Shown in pieces: positions 11,070 through 23,600 of a stretch of 64,000 nucleotides of DNA. This DNA comes from Litoditis marina (taxonomy: Eukaryota; Nematoda; Chromadorea; Rhabditida; Rhabditidae): positions 15,160,090 through 15,224,089 of the forward strand of contig OZ038437.1 in the NCBI GenBank assembly GCA_964036275.1. Reading direction: 5' to 3'. Below the pieces are notes generated by a model. The model was not told where the DNA came from and made no database searches. It was given only the letters and a program-made list of their open reading frames with translations. The first letter of the stretch is position 1. Every line of letters starts with the position of its first letter. Made by a program: the position numbers and the translations under genes.

Positions 11070-12220
11070 CTGCTAAGGTAAGACAATGATTCAGGTTTCC
11101 TCTTAGTAATTTAAATATTTTCGTTGTTATGAGAGATGTTTGGCATTCACTGATACAAAAGCTGTTATTCATAACGGCATCAGATTTCGTTCTCTTTGTT
11201 CTATGGTTCTCTCAGACGCGATTTTGCGTCCTATCGATTTTCGGCTGTTCACCCGTTTGTTGAGGCGCGGCCCGCCGCTTGTTTACACGTTTATTGAGTC
11301 TCCGCCCATTGCTTGTTTACACGTTTAGTCATGTGCCGCACGCCCGCCGCCTCCTATTGATTTTCTATTCAGTGTAATTTAATATTTGATATGTTCATTT
11401 GATAATTTTACGCGTTCACTTTCAGTTTCGCTCATTAGAAGACTACCGGCGGTTCCTACTCTTTATTCTAAATTTATTCAACTGTTTGCGATTACTCGTC
11501 TGATCCCTTCATAAACTTGAGGTAAGCAGCATTTGCTCAAGCGAGCCTCAAGCTTTCAAAAAAGAAACATTCTAACTATTCGTGTCTGAAGAAAACAAAT
11601 TTTGTTTCTGTCTGATACTTTTTCGTACTTGCCGGCTTGCCCTATCTCACTGGCTCACCTTCACCTCCCTGATAGTACTATATCTAAGATGTTTGCTTGA
11701 TTTCGTATACAGTAACATGTGCAGCGTATCAATTTTCGATCGTTGACACTTTTTGTGACCTTCTGTCCCTACCTCCTAAATTGAGCATGATATCGTCTCC
11801 GTACTATTTTGAATCGTTGCTATACCATTTTGACATTGTTTCGTTATGTTTCTGGAGCTATCTCTTTCAGATATCCGAAGTTTTTCGTAGTCCCTCAATA
11901 AACACACGTGCTATCAGTTTTCCCATAATGCAGTTTTTCGCTTTTTCCAATATAACCACAATAATTGCTAATAACTGTGATGTATTTTACAGATTGTCTT
12001 GTTCTTTCCAAGATGAATCATTGCATACTGGAATATGGTCTCATATGTCTAATTTGGAAATTTTTTACATGGTGAGTACTTTTATTACATATACAGCTCT
12101 TTGGTCCAGCTATTTAGTGGGACGGTTCACGGTTTCAACCTGAGGATATTGTGAATTCTTGTCCCGCTACGAGTAGATCAAAGTTAATGTACATTTGTAT
12201 TCGAGGAGGATGTAAGATGT
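11070..12220. other. Spacer between the two convergent transposon genes
   Basis: About 1.15 kb. It holds the two 3' UTRs. A GC-rich patch at 11,215-11,370 carries a repeated GCTTGTTTACACGTTTA block and is flanked by TCCTATCGATTTTC / TCCTATTGATTTTC. An open frame at 11697-12143 has unremarkable hydrophobic composition and no recognisable motif; I do not call it a gene. Confidence 0.5.
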
Positions 12221-15200
12221 TCAGAATTCTGCGGATAATTCGTCTTCCAAGTCCTCGGGGCGGAGACCTCTTCTTTCCTGTAGTTCAATCCACTCTCGGA
12301 AAACCCGTTCCAACATCTCATCTACCTGTAATCTTGTAATTCGTAACTACAACTGTCCAACTGGTTAGATCAAAATTGAGTTGATTTCGATGCAAAATCA
12401 CGAATATTTTATTTCAAGAACACTTGCTAGAATAGTCACGCCTTCCTAGTGTGAGCAGCGCGTGGAAACAGAGACTTTGGAAGTTTAGCAGGTTAAAGTT
12501 AATAATGTATGAAAACGATGATGAACATACGACTTCATTTCCAGGCCTCTCGTAATCCTCGAAGTCGCTGTCCTCAGGGTCGCTGAGAGTCTCTTCTGAT
12601 GGGACCGTTTCAACCTTGGCGGTGGGGGGACAGTCCATGTTGGTACGGATAGCGCGTGCCCTCTTCTTCAGCGCAATTCGCCAGCTCATGTCAGGTTCGG
12701 TTTTCAGCGTTCTTTCCACAATCTGAAGAAATGTTGCAACTAATAAAACTATCCTGCTTTTCGCTAGGGACGATCATGAATTGTGCAAACTGCCTACTAT
12801 GCTACAAGTTTCTCTGAATGTTCGGTGGTTGTGGTGCCTAGGAAATGATATACTTTAGTATTCTGAAAGTATTTGACCGACCAATTACCAGCTTCATTGT
12901 CAGTGGGCATATATTTTTGAACAACTACCTCCTTTCGTGTCTTGTTCCAATATTTGCGCGTCCCGATGACTTTGCGTGTTCCCGAAACGAATTCATCCCA
13001 CTTCTTCGAATTCCAATCCACTATTGCCAACTTTGTGCGCATTTCATGTCCCTTTTGCGAGCTGAAAAGAAATTTTTATTGACACGGATCACGGAATGAG
13101 TAAGAGTTAGGCCAGGTACCCATATAATTTTCAACCTTTCCCCCTCCCTTCATCTAATATCTTTGCGTAACTCAGAACTCACAAAAATAGATCCTTCGGG
13201 GCGTAGTAGCACGCTCGAGCGTGAAATGACTCAAGGTCGCTAGTGGCGAAGATTGGAGAGCACTGCAATGATTTCAGTTGCAAACGTGAAAAAACTGTTT
13301 TAGCCGTAGCCGTATCTTATTACTTGCAATAATCACCTTTTTGATATCTTCAAGTCTGGTTCCCGCAGTGAGGATTTTCTTCAAACGATCGTGTGCTTTT
13401 CTGTCGTCCTCGTCGGCGAGATTGAGATAGTCAGGACATTTTCGCTGGGGATCCAAGGGGCCGTGTACACACTGCTTGTAGTGTTCAAAGTTGAATACCG
13501 TTGAGTTCTGAATTACTTGTTTCATGCGAATCTCTACATTTTAATTTTCTGTACGATTCAAGTCTTATATATCCTAAGTGAGATAGTTCTACGTACTACG
13601 TATCCCCCCCCCCCTCCCCCTCACGCCAAATAGTTATTCTCCTATGGCCACTTTTGCCCACCTATGCACAACTTCTGTATTTTCGACACCCACACAAAGC
13701 TACAGTGGCGCCTGTATAAATGACAGCTGCTACATATAAGTGACTGCTGACATTTTTTATTATTGCTGCCCTTACCAATATATGAAAACGTATATTGCAT
13801 ACTTAATCGTACCGAAAATTCATGACGGTTGCATACGTGCTCCAGTATACTAAGATACTTTTCCTGGGTCAGTGGTCCATCTCCGTCAGATGAAGCTATT
13901 GCCCACCACATCTGGTTGATAATGTGGCGTATCCACTCCTTGATGGGTTCACAGAATTGTAGGCTCATGGTCTAAATTGTGTGAGTTGGATAGTTTACCC
14001 GAATGTCACGTTTGCGAAACGACTATTATTTTAGATCTAAACTAATGTATACACTAATTTAGGTTTCATTGAGAACCAAATAAGGTATCACGGGCGCTCG
14101 CAAAATACAACATATTACTCACCGCTAATAGATCCATGGTGACGTTCCTACTGTAGTGCCACGTATCAAAAAAATGCTCGATATCAGGGAACAATGTCCG
14201 CATCACCTCCGCAATCTTTTTGCATCTATCAGATGTGAAGCTCCCCACAGGATGCTCGTCCTGAATATGTTAAAGTCATACGTTAAATATCCCTCCATTT
14301 TGATGTTGCCTGATGCTCACTTTTGCCTGATGTTGACTGTATCATGCTCACTTAGTGTTACAGTTCTGGGTAAAATTTGAAACAAATATGCTGTTTTTGA
14401 ATGACATATGCTCACCTTTTCGGGATGCTCATGCTCACTTTTTTCGACCTGATGCGAACCTTTTTCACGTATGATTAAAGTAGAAATAACGGAAAAACCT
14501 CTCAGTTTCCTCTATTGCACGCTATTCTTGAGAGATTTTCTGTTTTACAACACTTTTCGTTTCGATCGTAACAGCTGTATCCACATTACTCACATCACAC
14601 ATTCCTCTCAGTTCTTCCAGCAGTTTTTCCAAGGTCCTTCTGTGTCCGTCTATTTCCAGTTTTGGAGATGAACCTGAATGGCGTGTGTTAGTATTGCTAA
14701 CCCGTCTTCCGTTTTGTGAAAACAACCATGAAATCATCACTGACCTCCCCGTTCCTTACGCAGAACCTCGAAATCGAGAACCATTCTGTAGGCCATCTCC
14801 ATCAATGTGTACCGTCCGTACACTGCACTACGTCCCCTCGAGTCGAATTGAGCATCGCCCGCTAGATCCACCTTCTCCCCCTGGAAAGTTCCATATTCAT
14901 ATGTGCAATTAAACTAGTCATTGTCAGCGGTTTCAATATCATAATTTGAAGTTTAGTAAGGTCAACTGAAAAGAGAACACTGTGAGAATCCTTTAAAATA
15001 TAGTTTCAGTGTGTACAGTGTACAATATCAAATAATGTGCTCACGTTATCTAGCTTTGTCTTCATTAGGCCCATGACTTTCTCTCTCTGGTGTGTGTATA
15101 TCTCGTTGACAGCTGGCTCCACGTAAACTTCCTTGTGTCCGTGGTAAGCTCTCTCACCAATAATGGGCATCTCGAGACTTTTGAATAACGCTTCCGTCTT

Positions 15201-16996
15201 CTGAAACACTACAACATCGCAGGGGAGGGCAGATATGGCTCGGCAAACCAAAAAAGTCAGGGAGGGAAGGGTCATTCGTGTTCTGAAGGGGGTTGAAAAT
15301 TTCACGTTTTTAGCAACCTGGACAAAACTTCACTCGAAATTTTCCGTTTATTTATTGAAATTTGACTTTTTGATGTTTCAAATTGGAGGGGGTCCTATTG
15401 GACTCAAAGGCAAACTCTTTTCTGCCCGCCTCCACATGAACCGTGAAATTGTGTCATAGAACTACAACTTGTAACTTTTGAAGCGCGTATTAGGTAGTGC
15501 ACCTTGTAAGAATTTCCAGTGGAAGTGATACATGTTGAAATGTCAAGGTCCATTTGTGTGAGCTTTTCCTTTGGACCATTCGCCTTCGTCCGTAGTACTT
15601 TAGAGCTAGACCACGGGGCAATAGGATGTCCGTCGCGGCAAAACCGGTACACCTAAAAATGGCATGAGAGAAAGTTTTTACAAATAATAATAGTGTCGCC
15701 TTTGTGGTTTGATCTCGATACTTGTAATAATTGCGAATTTGGGATAGAAAAGTCATAGGATCAAACTACAAACCCAGCAGTATATACTACATTACCACAT
15801 ATGATTGATTAGAAAAACCGTGTAGGTTGAGCAGTACGCGAAAACTGTCATCCGCTTTCTGTGGATGAAATGTGTAAAGTATGATTTTCACATAGCATTG
15901 CGTATGAAATGTGCACTACGCTTACCTTGAGCACACTTCCAAGAACGTTCGTCACTATACGACATTCCTGATCACACGTGGGGCAGTGATTCAAAAGCTC
16001 GAGAATGGATTCTTTTTCTACAAGAAAAACTGCATAATCATCTATTGTTTTTGTTCTCGACGGAGCAGACTTGTTATTTGTCAAATCCGCAACCTCAGAA
16101 GGCGGCACCGAACTCATGGGTTCTGAGTTAGCATCAGACTCTCCACTCGCGGGTAGATACTGAAAAATAAAATAGTAGAAGTCTAACGGTTCGCCTACAT
16201 GCCTGATAAACGTGAAGAATATGTAATTCGTATATTCATTTAGTGAGTTTTTTCAGCTATTCTCAGCTCACCTCAGACGCATCAGAGTTGGTTGTATCTT
16301 GACTCGATTCACTGCTCACTCCATTCGGCTGAACGCTCGGTGGACTCCAACCTTGAGGCGGAGAAGCTAGCTTCCATATCGGCTGAAACGTAAGTTCGTA
16401 ACAACTGAATATTTTTTTCATTTCTTTTTATTCCACGCGTATTGCATTGAATTCTTTACCTTATAAACCGTTACGCTTAGCATAGGATCATAGGAATGTT
16501 AAATTTACCTCAGTAGATCAATGAACGCACAATATTCGTACTTCTGGGGAAATCCTACTTCTCACCCTATTTTGTAGTTTGGTGTTCCCTAATGAAACAC
16601 CTAATTCCAAGCAGCTTATGAACACCAAAGTCCCCTCATGTATGAAATTGTGTATACCTCAAAACAGCAATGTGTTACCTTACTCGGCACCCGGTCTTTC
16701 AAAAGACGCTGTCTGTTGTTCCAACCATCTGTCGCGAAGTCATCGGCGTTGAAATGTAGGCGGCAGAGCAACTGGGATGAAACCGGCCTGTTCGCCAATT
16801 TGTTTTCTAATCTCTTGTAGTCCTCCTTGTCTTTCGTCAAAGCGCGTATCCAATTATGCCTATCCTGTTTCTTTTTGGTAAACGCAATCATTGCACCCCT
16901 ATCAAGGCGCTCATCGCAAACTACGCACGTGCCGAATTTGTCACGCAAGTTGACCCGCATAACATTCGGAGGAGCGATATACGTGTGGTCTCCCAT
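12221..16996 (-). CDS. THAP-domain Kolobok-type DDE transposase, 761 aa, 14 exons
   Basis: Minus-strand exons: 16996-16679, 16382-16272, 16159-15926, 15652-15503, 15200-15045, 14880-14745, 14673-14594, 14260-14123, 13971-13813, 13507-13337, 13262-13183, 13061-12806, 12722-12531 and 12325-12221. All phases agree and no stop intervenes. Residues 1-106 are a THAP zinc finger: C24-x2-C27, HNWIRAL, C78-x2-H81, RVPSK. Next is an acidic/Ser linker, then HCPTCDQEC with CRDGH, a second Cys/His module. The catalytic region has GDAQFDSRGRSAVYGRYTLM (first Asp), TSDRCKKI (second Asp) with FFDTWHYSRNV, and SDLESFHARACYYAPK (Glu). The C-terminus is acidic and ends ELSAEF. It should bind and cut the element's ends in the nucleus. 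The weakest boundary is the donor at 12805 (GTAGCA). Domestication is possible, but the matching TIRs argue for a transposon gene. Confidence 0.9.
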
Positions 16997-17003
16997 TATC
17001 TGA
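16996..17003 (-). promoter_or_regulatory. Splice acceptor 3 nt before the transposase ATG (likely SL trans-splice site)
   Basis: On the minus strand TTTTCAG ends at 17000, followed by ATA and then ATG at 16996. This is the same 3-nt spacing as in the P2X7-ICD gene of the element. Confidence 0.55.
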
Positions 17004-17611
17004 AAAGTCAACTTTTTGAACATGGCAGTTTTCTAATAACGAAATTAGATGTAAAAATAAAAGAGAAAGCGCAGATTTTTTGGAGCTGGGGCGGAGACTA
17101 ATTTTTTACGCTGCCTTCATTACGTTTCCACGCGGGCGTGCTCGCGTGGCGTGCGAATCGGCGCGAAGTGTCGCGTATGAATTACTGCGTGACATTCACA
17201 ATATCTCCCTTAGTTCAATTCAGTTCAAGCTTCAATCGTTATTCTTTTCCAACTACAGTTATCACGCAGCACATTTACATATTATATCCATTTCTTCGTG
17301 GGTAGAAAGGTAATCAACGATCTTTTCGTTTATTTTCATACACATATACACAGTCTCCCTCTCCTATTCTTTTCTCCCCTCCTCACTTTCTGACACTTTT
17401 CCGTATAACATCATATATTTTCGTGATTATGCTTTCACTCCAAATTTATGTAATGATGCTCAAAACCTACCACACACTGGCTGTGTTTATTTGCGTAGAT
17501 TCACTTCCATGGAACTAAGAAGAATTATCATCACTGAAGAGTCATGCTCCCACACTATGTGGATTTATAATATCCTCTCCCGACATCTCTCTGAATTGTA
17601 CACATAAATTC

Positions 17612-17860
17612 TATAGTTTGTTCCAACCTATTAGAACCCTCTACAGTAGAAGTCTTCTCAAGCTTCTAGGCCAGATTTTGGCATATTGATTGGCAATTTG
17701 TATTTTCTCCAAATCCTGGTAGTGGCTTGTGGCTTCTGCATGTTTACTATTGCATACGATCAAAGTTTGAAATCAAAACAATAAACTATTTATTGGACAC
17801 CGCCTCCAGAATATTTGACAGATTACGGTAGAAGTTCATTTATTGGTGAAACAGACTATA
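17612..17860 (-). mobile_element. MITE family A, diverged copy inside the transposon
   Basis: Begins TATAGTTTGTTCCAACC and ends GGTGAAACAGACTATA. It resembles the copies at 19509, 21286, 39487 and 49793 but is more diverged internally. Confidence 0.75.
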
Positions 17861-18477
17861 AAACAAAGCTAATTCCGTGTTTCTATCATAGCTTTATTTA
17901 TGGAAAACCAAATACTACAAACCGAAATAGATAAGATAAGTGAAATAAAGTTTTATTTTGCTTCCCTCATTTTCCAGTGGCGTGCGATAGTGCTGAAACA
18001 GATAAAGTGTAATAGTGTAACAGGTTACTGTCCTGATATCGTCTAGATACATATTGACAGTCGGTTTAGGCTGTCGCTTGTCTTTTCAACTAGTGAGAGA
18101 ACATGCGGCCTGTAATACGGTTATCGTATCTTATTGCTATGCAGTTATCATCTTTCGTTTCAGGTCGGTCGAAGATGGGTTCTTTCACTGTTCTAGTCAA
18201 CACTCGGACGAACCAGCGTATCCAAATTTCTTTTTGTTTTATCCTTTGCACATTACTTTTGCTAGGCACCAATCGTTCCATATACTAGTTTTAGATACTC
18301 GAGAACATATCTTATCTGCTCAATTGCAATACTAGAATCATCATGTATTTGTTATTTATTTTCGTTGTTGCCTTCATGTTGTTTATGTACATTTTAGTAC
18401 AGAGTCATTATATTTCACCTAGTTTTGGTACTCGTTAGTGTTTCTAGTTGTTTGGTTTTGTTGTTGTTATAGTTTTG

Positions 18478-18575
18478 CGGTCGTTAGTATTTGTAGGCGT
18501 TAGTGTATGTAGGCGTTAGTGTTTGTAGTCGTTAGTGTTTGTAGTCGTTATTAGTTCTAGTCGCTAGTGTTCCTA
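18478..18575 (+). repeat. Tandem array of about 18-bp units
   Basis: Units of the form GTCGTTAGTGTTTGTA and GGCGTTAGTGTATGTA repeat about five times inside the transposon's right arm, with looser copies on both sides. Confidence 0.75.
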
Positions 18576-18998
18576 GTTCTTAGGTTGTTTATTCACAAAC
18601 ACAGTGGTGTTTTGCTCAGTTTTCTTCACGTATTCATGTATAATTTCTAGTTGATTACTCCACGTGACCAGTTGTCTCATCTTTTGCGAGACCGTACACC
18701 GTGCAATGAAAATGTGCAATATATTTTATCAACGATCTTCCATCATTTACAGACACACATATATTTTTAACTTTTTATTATACATCTTGCGAAAATTAGA
18801 CACAAATTGTCCATCATCGGGCATCAGCGATCCTCTCCCGATCGATATCTGCAAATGCACCATTTTAGATGGTTGTCGCCTTCCTCTGCGTCTCTCGCAT
18901 GCTTCGAAAAAAACTTACGTGCAAGAAACGTGGACTTTCCCGTTAAAATTTTACTACAACAAAAACACAGATCATGTTCTCTTCACGAATAGCTCCAT

Positions 18999-19022
18999 TT
19001 GATCATTCAATTCTGCCCCCCT
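18999..19022 (-). repeat. Right terminal inverted repeat of the Kolobok-type element
   Basis: Ends GCCCCCCT immediately before TTAA (19023-19026). Its reverse complement begins AGGGGGGCAGAATTGAATGA and pairs with 9897-9920 at about 20 of 24 positions. Confidence 0.78.
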
Positions 19023-19394
19023 TTAAACCGCAATTCATTTTTCTATTGCAGTTTGAAGGGCCGCTGGGATTAGTCCACAAAATCGTATTGCTCCAAACAC
19101 GTGATTTCACCTAGTATGTGACAAATGGGCGAATGCTATAGTTCCGGTCATTCCTACTGAGACTTGGCAGGGTGCCAACTAATTTTCCAGGCTATTTCTC
19201 ACCACTTTGTAGTTTTCCGAATAACTACAAACTCATTCAAGTCTTAAACTTACCAATGCATCTTGGATAATCAAAATTTATCATTTACACTGGTTTTGAA
19301 CTCTTCAGCACAATTTTTAGAACAACTGACTTCAAAAAATATAAAATATGGCCGTGAGAAGCTTCCAGAGTTTTCGGAACTTGAAATATATTAC

Positions 19395-19505
19395 CTGAGC
19401 TAATAATTCCCCATCGGTGTTCGAATAGTAGAAAATACGTCCTTGCATACTGAAGTTGTCATCGTCGATAGCTTCGAACAAACCTTCCTTGACATTGTTC
19501 GTTTG
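19395..19505 (-). CDS. Possible isolated exon, product unknown
   Basis: The minus strand is open across NVKEGLFEAIDDDNFSMQ and RIFYYSNTDGELLAQ and ends at a plausible donor (CAG before GTAATA). The composition looks protein-like, but it starts at the edge of a MITE and I find no partner exon. It could be a remnant of a gene displaced by the repeats around it. Confidence 0.25.
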
Positions 19506-19508
19506 GTA

Positions 19509-19745
19509 TATAGTTTGTTCCACCCACTTATAGCCCTCTACAGTAATCCGCTAACACTTCCAGGTCAAACTTTGGTATATTAGCGTATTCAGAAGTCCTC
19601 AAAATGTTGATAGTGTCTTCTGCATGTTTACTACTACTAACTCTGAAAATTTGAAACCAAAGTAATGACTTTTTCATTAGAAAACACCCCCTTGAATAAT
19701 TGACGGACTACTGTAGGAGTACATCGATTGGTGAAACAGACTATA
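19509..19745 (-). mobile_element. MITE family A copy
   Basis: About 237 bp with ends TATAGTTTGTTCCACCCA and TGGTGAAACAGACTATA, which are inverted repeats of each other. It reads opposite to the copies at 21286 and 39487. TA ends suggest mobilisation by a Tc1/mariner-like enzyme. Confidence 0.85.
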
Positions 19746-20339
19746 GCTTGACACGATTATTCCTTATTCTACTGAAATGATGATGATGAATCGCGAACTG
19801 ATGGTCAGATTTACAATGTATTCTCGCAAGATAAAGTGAAGTCCGTAGTATACCTAAAATTGAAGCTTTACACCGCTTAAGATATTCAATTTGTTGAGAA
19901 ACTTGCAATTTTAAAAACTCAAGTGCTAAAAAGTTCGCGTACGGAAACAAAAGAATCTCATACTCCTTTCTATTCCGTCTCAGACTACTACAGTATGATT
20001 CCTGATCTCATAAAACTGTTCCATACACGTATATTTGGCGAAATAGGCTTTGGGGGGGGGGGGGAGAAGTATCAGAAAAAGCATGAAAACTAACCTTCCA
20101 GTCGAGTAGATTCGAAGAAAAAGAGAAAAGTGGTGTATATGACCTCTTTTGAGAGAGATAAAAATGAATACTATTCTGGTCCAAACCAAGTTTACTCAAA
20201 CTCCGCCCATAGTTAATTGACTATCTTCAGGTTCGCGACCCAAAACCCTATATTAATTAGTTATCCCATTGATTTTGGGCTGAATTGTTGTGTATTTATG
20301 AGAAATGTAGGATACCCAATAAGTTTTTTGATTGGTGAT

Positions 20340-20515
20340 TCAGAGAATTAGCATGAGAGATAGATGGAGAGAGCAATATAAAAGAGAGAGAGATTAAGAT
20401 AAAAAGAGAGAGACAGAGAGAGCAAGAGAGAGAGAGGAGAGAGAGAGAGAGAGAACGAGAGAAAGGAAAAACAGAGAGAAATATAGGCAAAGAGAGAGAG
20501 AGAGAGAGGAAGAAA
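20340..20515. repeat. (GA)n-rich microsatellite
   Basis: Imperfect GA repeats over about 175 bp. It creates a spurious Ser/Leu-rich open frame on the minus strand. Confidence 0.9.
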
Positions 20516-20664
20516 ACGAAACTATACCAGATTATTTCTTGTTTCTTATTTTCAAATCCATAACCGGTTATCAAAAGCTGAGAGAAAGAAGCTGTCACAA
20601 ACTTTTCACTGATAAATTCATACCTCATCCTTTCCAAACAAAAATAACAATTTGAACTGAATAT

Positions 20665-23600
20665 TTAATGTACTCGATCAACTGAATTATCTATCGTTGA
20701 AGTATTGATTTCTGTGTCGCGACTATCGATTTCTTGTTGATCTACTTCACAATATGGAGGCGGATCGTCACAGACGTCATCTTGTATTTGGCTTGGTCCC
20801 AAATTCGAGCTGATGACGTCATCTTGTACTTGACTTGGTTCCGATTGAGAGCTGATGACGTCATCTGGTCTTAGGCTCGGTTCCAAACTGGACCTGATGA
20901 CTTCGTCATGTATTTGGCCCCGTTCCAAACTGGTCCTGATGACGTCATCGTGTATTTGGCTCGGTTCCAATCGAGAATTGAAGACGTCATTTTGTGTTTG
21001 GCTCGGTTCCAAATGTGGGCTCATGACGTCATCTTGTATTTGGCTCGGTTCCAAACTGGACCTGATGACGTCATCTTGAAGTTGGCTCGGCTCCAATCGA
21101 GAATTGAAGACGTCATTTTGTGTTTGGCTCGGTTCCAAATGTGAGCTGATGACGTCATCTTGTATTTGGCCCGGTTCCAAATCACCAGATGAAGTTTGTT
21201 GCAGACTATTCACATTCAATTCGTCGACATTCGGAGAAACGGCAAAGCTGTAGCTAGGGGGCTTGGTGGGCAACGAGTCTGAAAGTATAGTCTGTTTCAT
21301 CAATCGATGTACTCCTACAGTAATCCGTCAATTATTCAAGGGGGTGTTTTCTAATGGAAAAGTCATTAGTCATTACTTGGGTTTCAAATTTCCAGAGTTA
21401 GTAGTAGTAAACATGCAGAAGACACTATGAACATTTTGAGGCATTCTGAATACGCTAATATAGTGAACTTTGACCTGGATGTGTTAGCAGATTACTGTAG
21501 AGGGTAATAAGTGGGTGGAACAAACTATACCTATATAAAACTATATAGTGCTCACATTTCCCAACTGGACTCATTGGCAGCGCGCCAAAAACTTCGGAAG
21601 ACTTTTATTTAGAGAAGACATATATTTGACAGAAAGTTCCCCTGGATGCGAATTACAACTAAGGGGTAGAACCCTTTACGTGAATCTCTTTTGTTTTGAA
21701 GGATTTCAACATGTTCAAAAACTGCCTTGAAATTTCATTGACAAGCTGCCCAAGTTCAGTTGGAAAATGTGCAAACTATACCCGCTCCCCCTCTTTTGTT
21801 TTCTTTTCTAAACTATCGCTGGATAAGGTCATACAAACTAGAGCCCTAACATCATTATTACGGGTTACTGTAACGATGAAATATGTTCTCTGTGCAGCTG
21901 TTAGAGTGTACTGATACTAGCACTAGAACATGCAACGTATAAGCTTGCTCTTCGCTCTCGCCAAGAGCAAGCCTATATAGTCTTTTTCATTCCTACTGAG
22001 ACTCCTACAGTAAGAATTCGAAACTACCAAACTGTTTTTCTCATTCACTTATGATCGGAAAGGTTTAGGACTCTGGCACCCCATTCTCGTTCTCAGGTAC
22101 AGTAATTACACGAGAGGATTCTCGATAAACTAAGTTTTCAGCTTCACAACAGCCTTCGAAAAGTTTGTAAGGTTACTGTAGGGGTCTCAGTAGAAATGGT
22201 GAAAACTATACAAATGTTTATATTTGGCCATCAGTATTGTTCTACAAACTTCCTGGTACAATCATCGTTTCAATTGTGCAGTACTGCAACTGCAACAATG
22301 CGTATTATACAATCAGCGCGTAACAGAGTAAACAATACTCTACATTTTATTCTTTCTCCTAAATCTACAATCATAGTTTGTAGTGCCACATATACCAATG
22401 TGGAAAGACACGTGTTCAATCGCGAATAAACATTCTATTCTATTCTATTCTATTCTATACGTTGTATGCTCCCTACACTGCTGTGTTATGGTTTGATCCA
22501 GCTGTTTTCCGGGAAAGTGCGTGAATTATGGCGTGTCTCGTTCTCAAACCACAACAAATATCTAGTCACCTTATCTGAAGTCTGGGTCCGGGGTTACTGT
22601 ATCTGTGTATAATTTCTCTGTGAGTGTTGAAGTAGATAAGTATAGACTAAACCCTACCATGCTCCCCTGGGGTTACTGTAGCGGAAGACACTGTCTGTGT
22701 ACTAGTGGGCGTGTATCGAGGAGGCGCCATCATTCTGATACGCTGTCTATTGTAGTAGGACACAGTTGTCGTGGGGCGAGGACTGAAAAATTTGATTACT
22801 GATTTTAGAAAAATCAACGAAAATTATTGAAGATCGGAGCACGCGAGCACATCCGTGCAGGTCTGCTCTCACTTCTGGCAACGGAGCATTCCGTCCGAAC
22901 TCATGAGAAGTTCGTATGATTTTGCATGAGAATCTCATAAACACATCATAAGGTGTGTTTGTGAACTTCTGATGTTTCAGCACAGCAATCAAAAGAGTCT
23001 CACGAGAAGTTGATGGGATATTTCTCGCGAGATACTTCATGAGGTTTTCGAGAGATTACTACAGCGTCTAAACGGGATGCAGGTTCGCCAAAATAGACTG
23101 CATAGCCTACGATAGCCTAGCGCATAGCTTAAGCATACTCAGACAGAACCTGGGGTAGTTAGAGGGGGACATAAGGGGGCGTGGCCTATCGGTTCTGGCC
23201 TGGCTCGACAAATCGGAACCGCGCGCCACTTTTTAAGTTTTAAATGCGGAAAAACTGCTGTTTAGAGTTGATAAAATATAATTTTGAGGTAAAAAATGAG
23301 AATTAGTTAGAAAGTTCGATATAAATGCATATAATGTTTTTTATTTGGTTGGAAGATGAAGAAGTTTCGTTTTTAAAATCTGGGACATAGAGGGATACTT
23401 AGTCCGGAGTTACCGCAAGACTTGGTACCAGATTTTCCACGGCTAAGTTCCCCGAGATTTGTCATAGTAGCCTAAGCACACTTTGCACAGCCTAAGCACA
23501 CTCTCAAAGTGTGACGGTGTAGGATGAAAATTGGTCGCAACTTACGGTCAATCATGAGCTGTGGTTTCTCATCAACGCTAACAAGATCGAACATGCAATA

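Larger units (their letters stand above)
17002..18998. other. Right arm of the transposon, upstream of the transposase gene
   Basis: About 2 kb without a supportable gene. It contains a GC-rich patch (17,080-17,190), a TA-flanked MITE (17612-17860) and a short tandem array (18478-18575). Open frames at 18054-18335 and 18664-19002 (plus) show no recognisable motif. The transposase promoter should lie here. Confidence 0.5.
9897..19022. mobile_element. Kolobok-type DNA transposon with two convergent genes (P2X7-ICD protein and THAP transposase)
   Basis: TTAA occurs at 9893-9896 and at 19023-19026. Inside these, the left end reads AGGGGGACTGCATTGAAT and the right end, reverse complemented, reads AGGGGGGCAGAATTGAAT; about 20 of the first 24 positions match. 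TTAA target duplication together with a THAP-bearing DDE transposase is the established profile of the Kolobok superfamily (piggyBac also uses TTAA but has no THAP domain). The 9126-bp body holds a plus-strand P2X7 intracellular-domain gene (10220-11069) and the minus-strand transposase (16996-12221), tail to tail. A TA-flanked MITE has inserted into its right arm (17612-17860), so the insertion is not brand new. That both genes belong to one element is inferred from their position between matching ends. Confidence 0.78.
19027..20664. other. Intergenic stretch rich in repeats
   Basis: Contains a partial MITE family D copy (from 19137, TATAGTTCCGGTCATTCCTACTG), MITE family A (19509-19745), a G-run near 20053 and a GA microsatellite (20340-20515). 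An exon-like fragment is listed at 19395-19505. Nothing else is visible. Confidence 0.5.

Noticed and set aside
11697..12143. 148-codon plus-strand ORF between the two transposon genes
   Set aside because: No recognisable motif, AT-driven composition, and it lies in the 3' flank of both genes. Not enough to call a third gene of the element.
13600..13620. Poly-C, poly-G runs (also near 20053, 40444, 44539) as functional signals
   Set aside because: Short homopolymers in non-coding DNA; no context to support a function.
18478..18575. CRISPR-like array
   Set aside because: Short contiguous tandem units without unique spacers, in a eukaryotic transposon arm.
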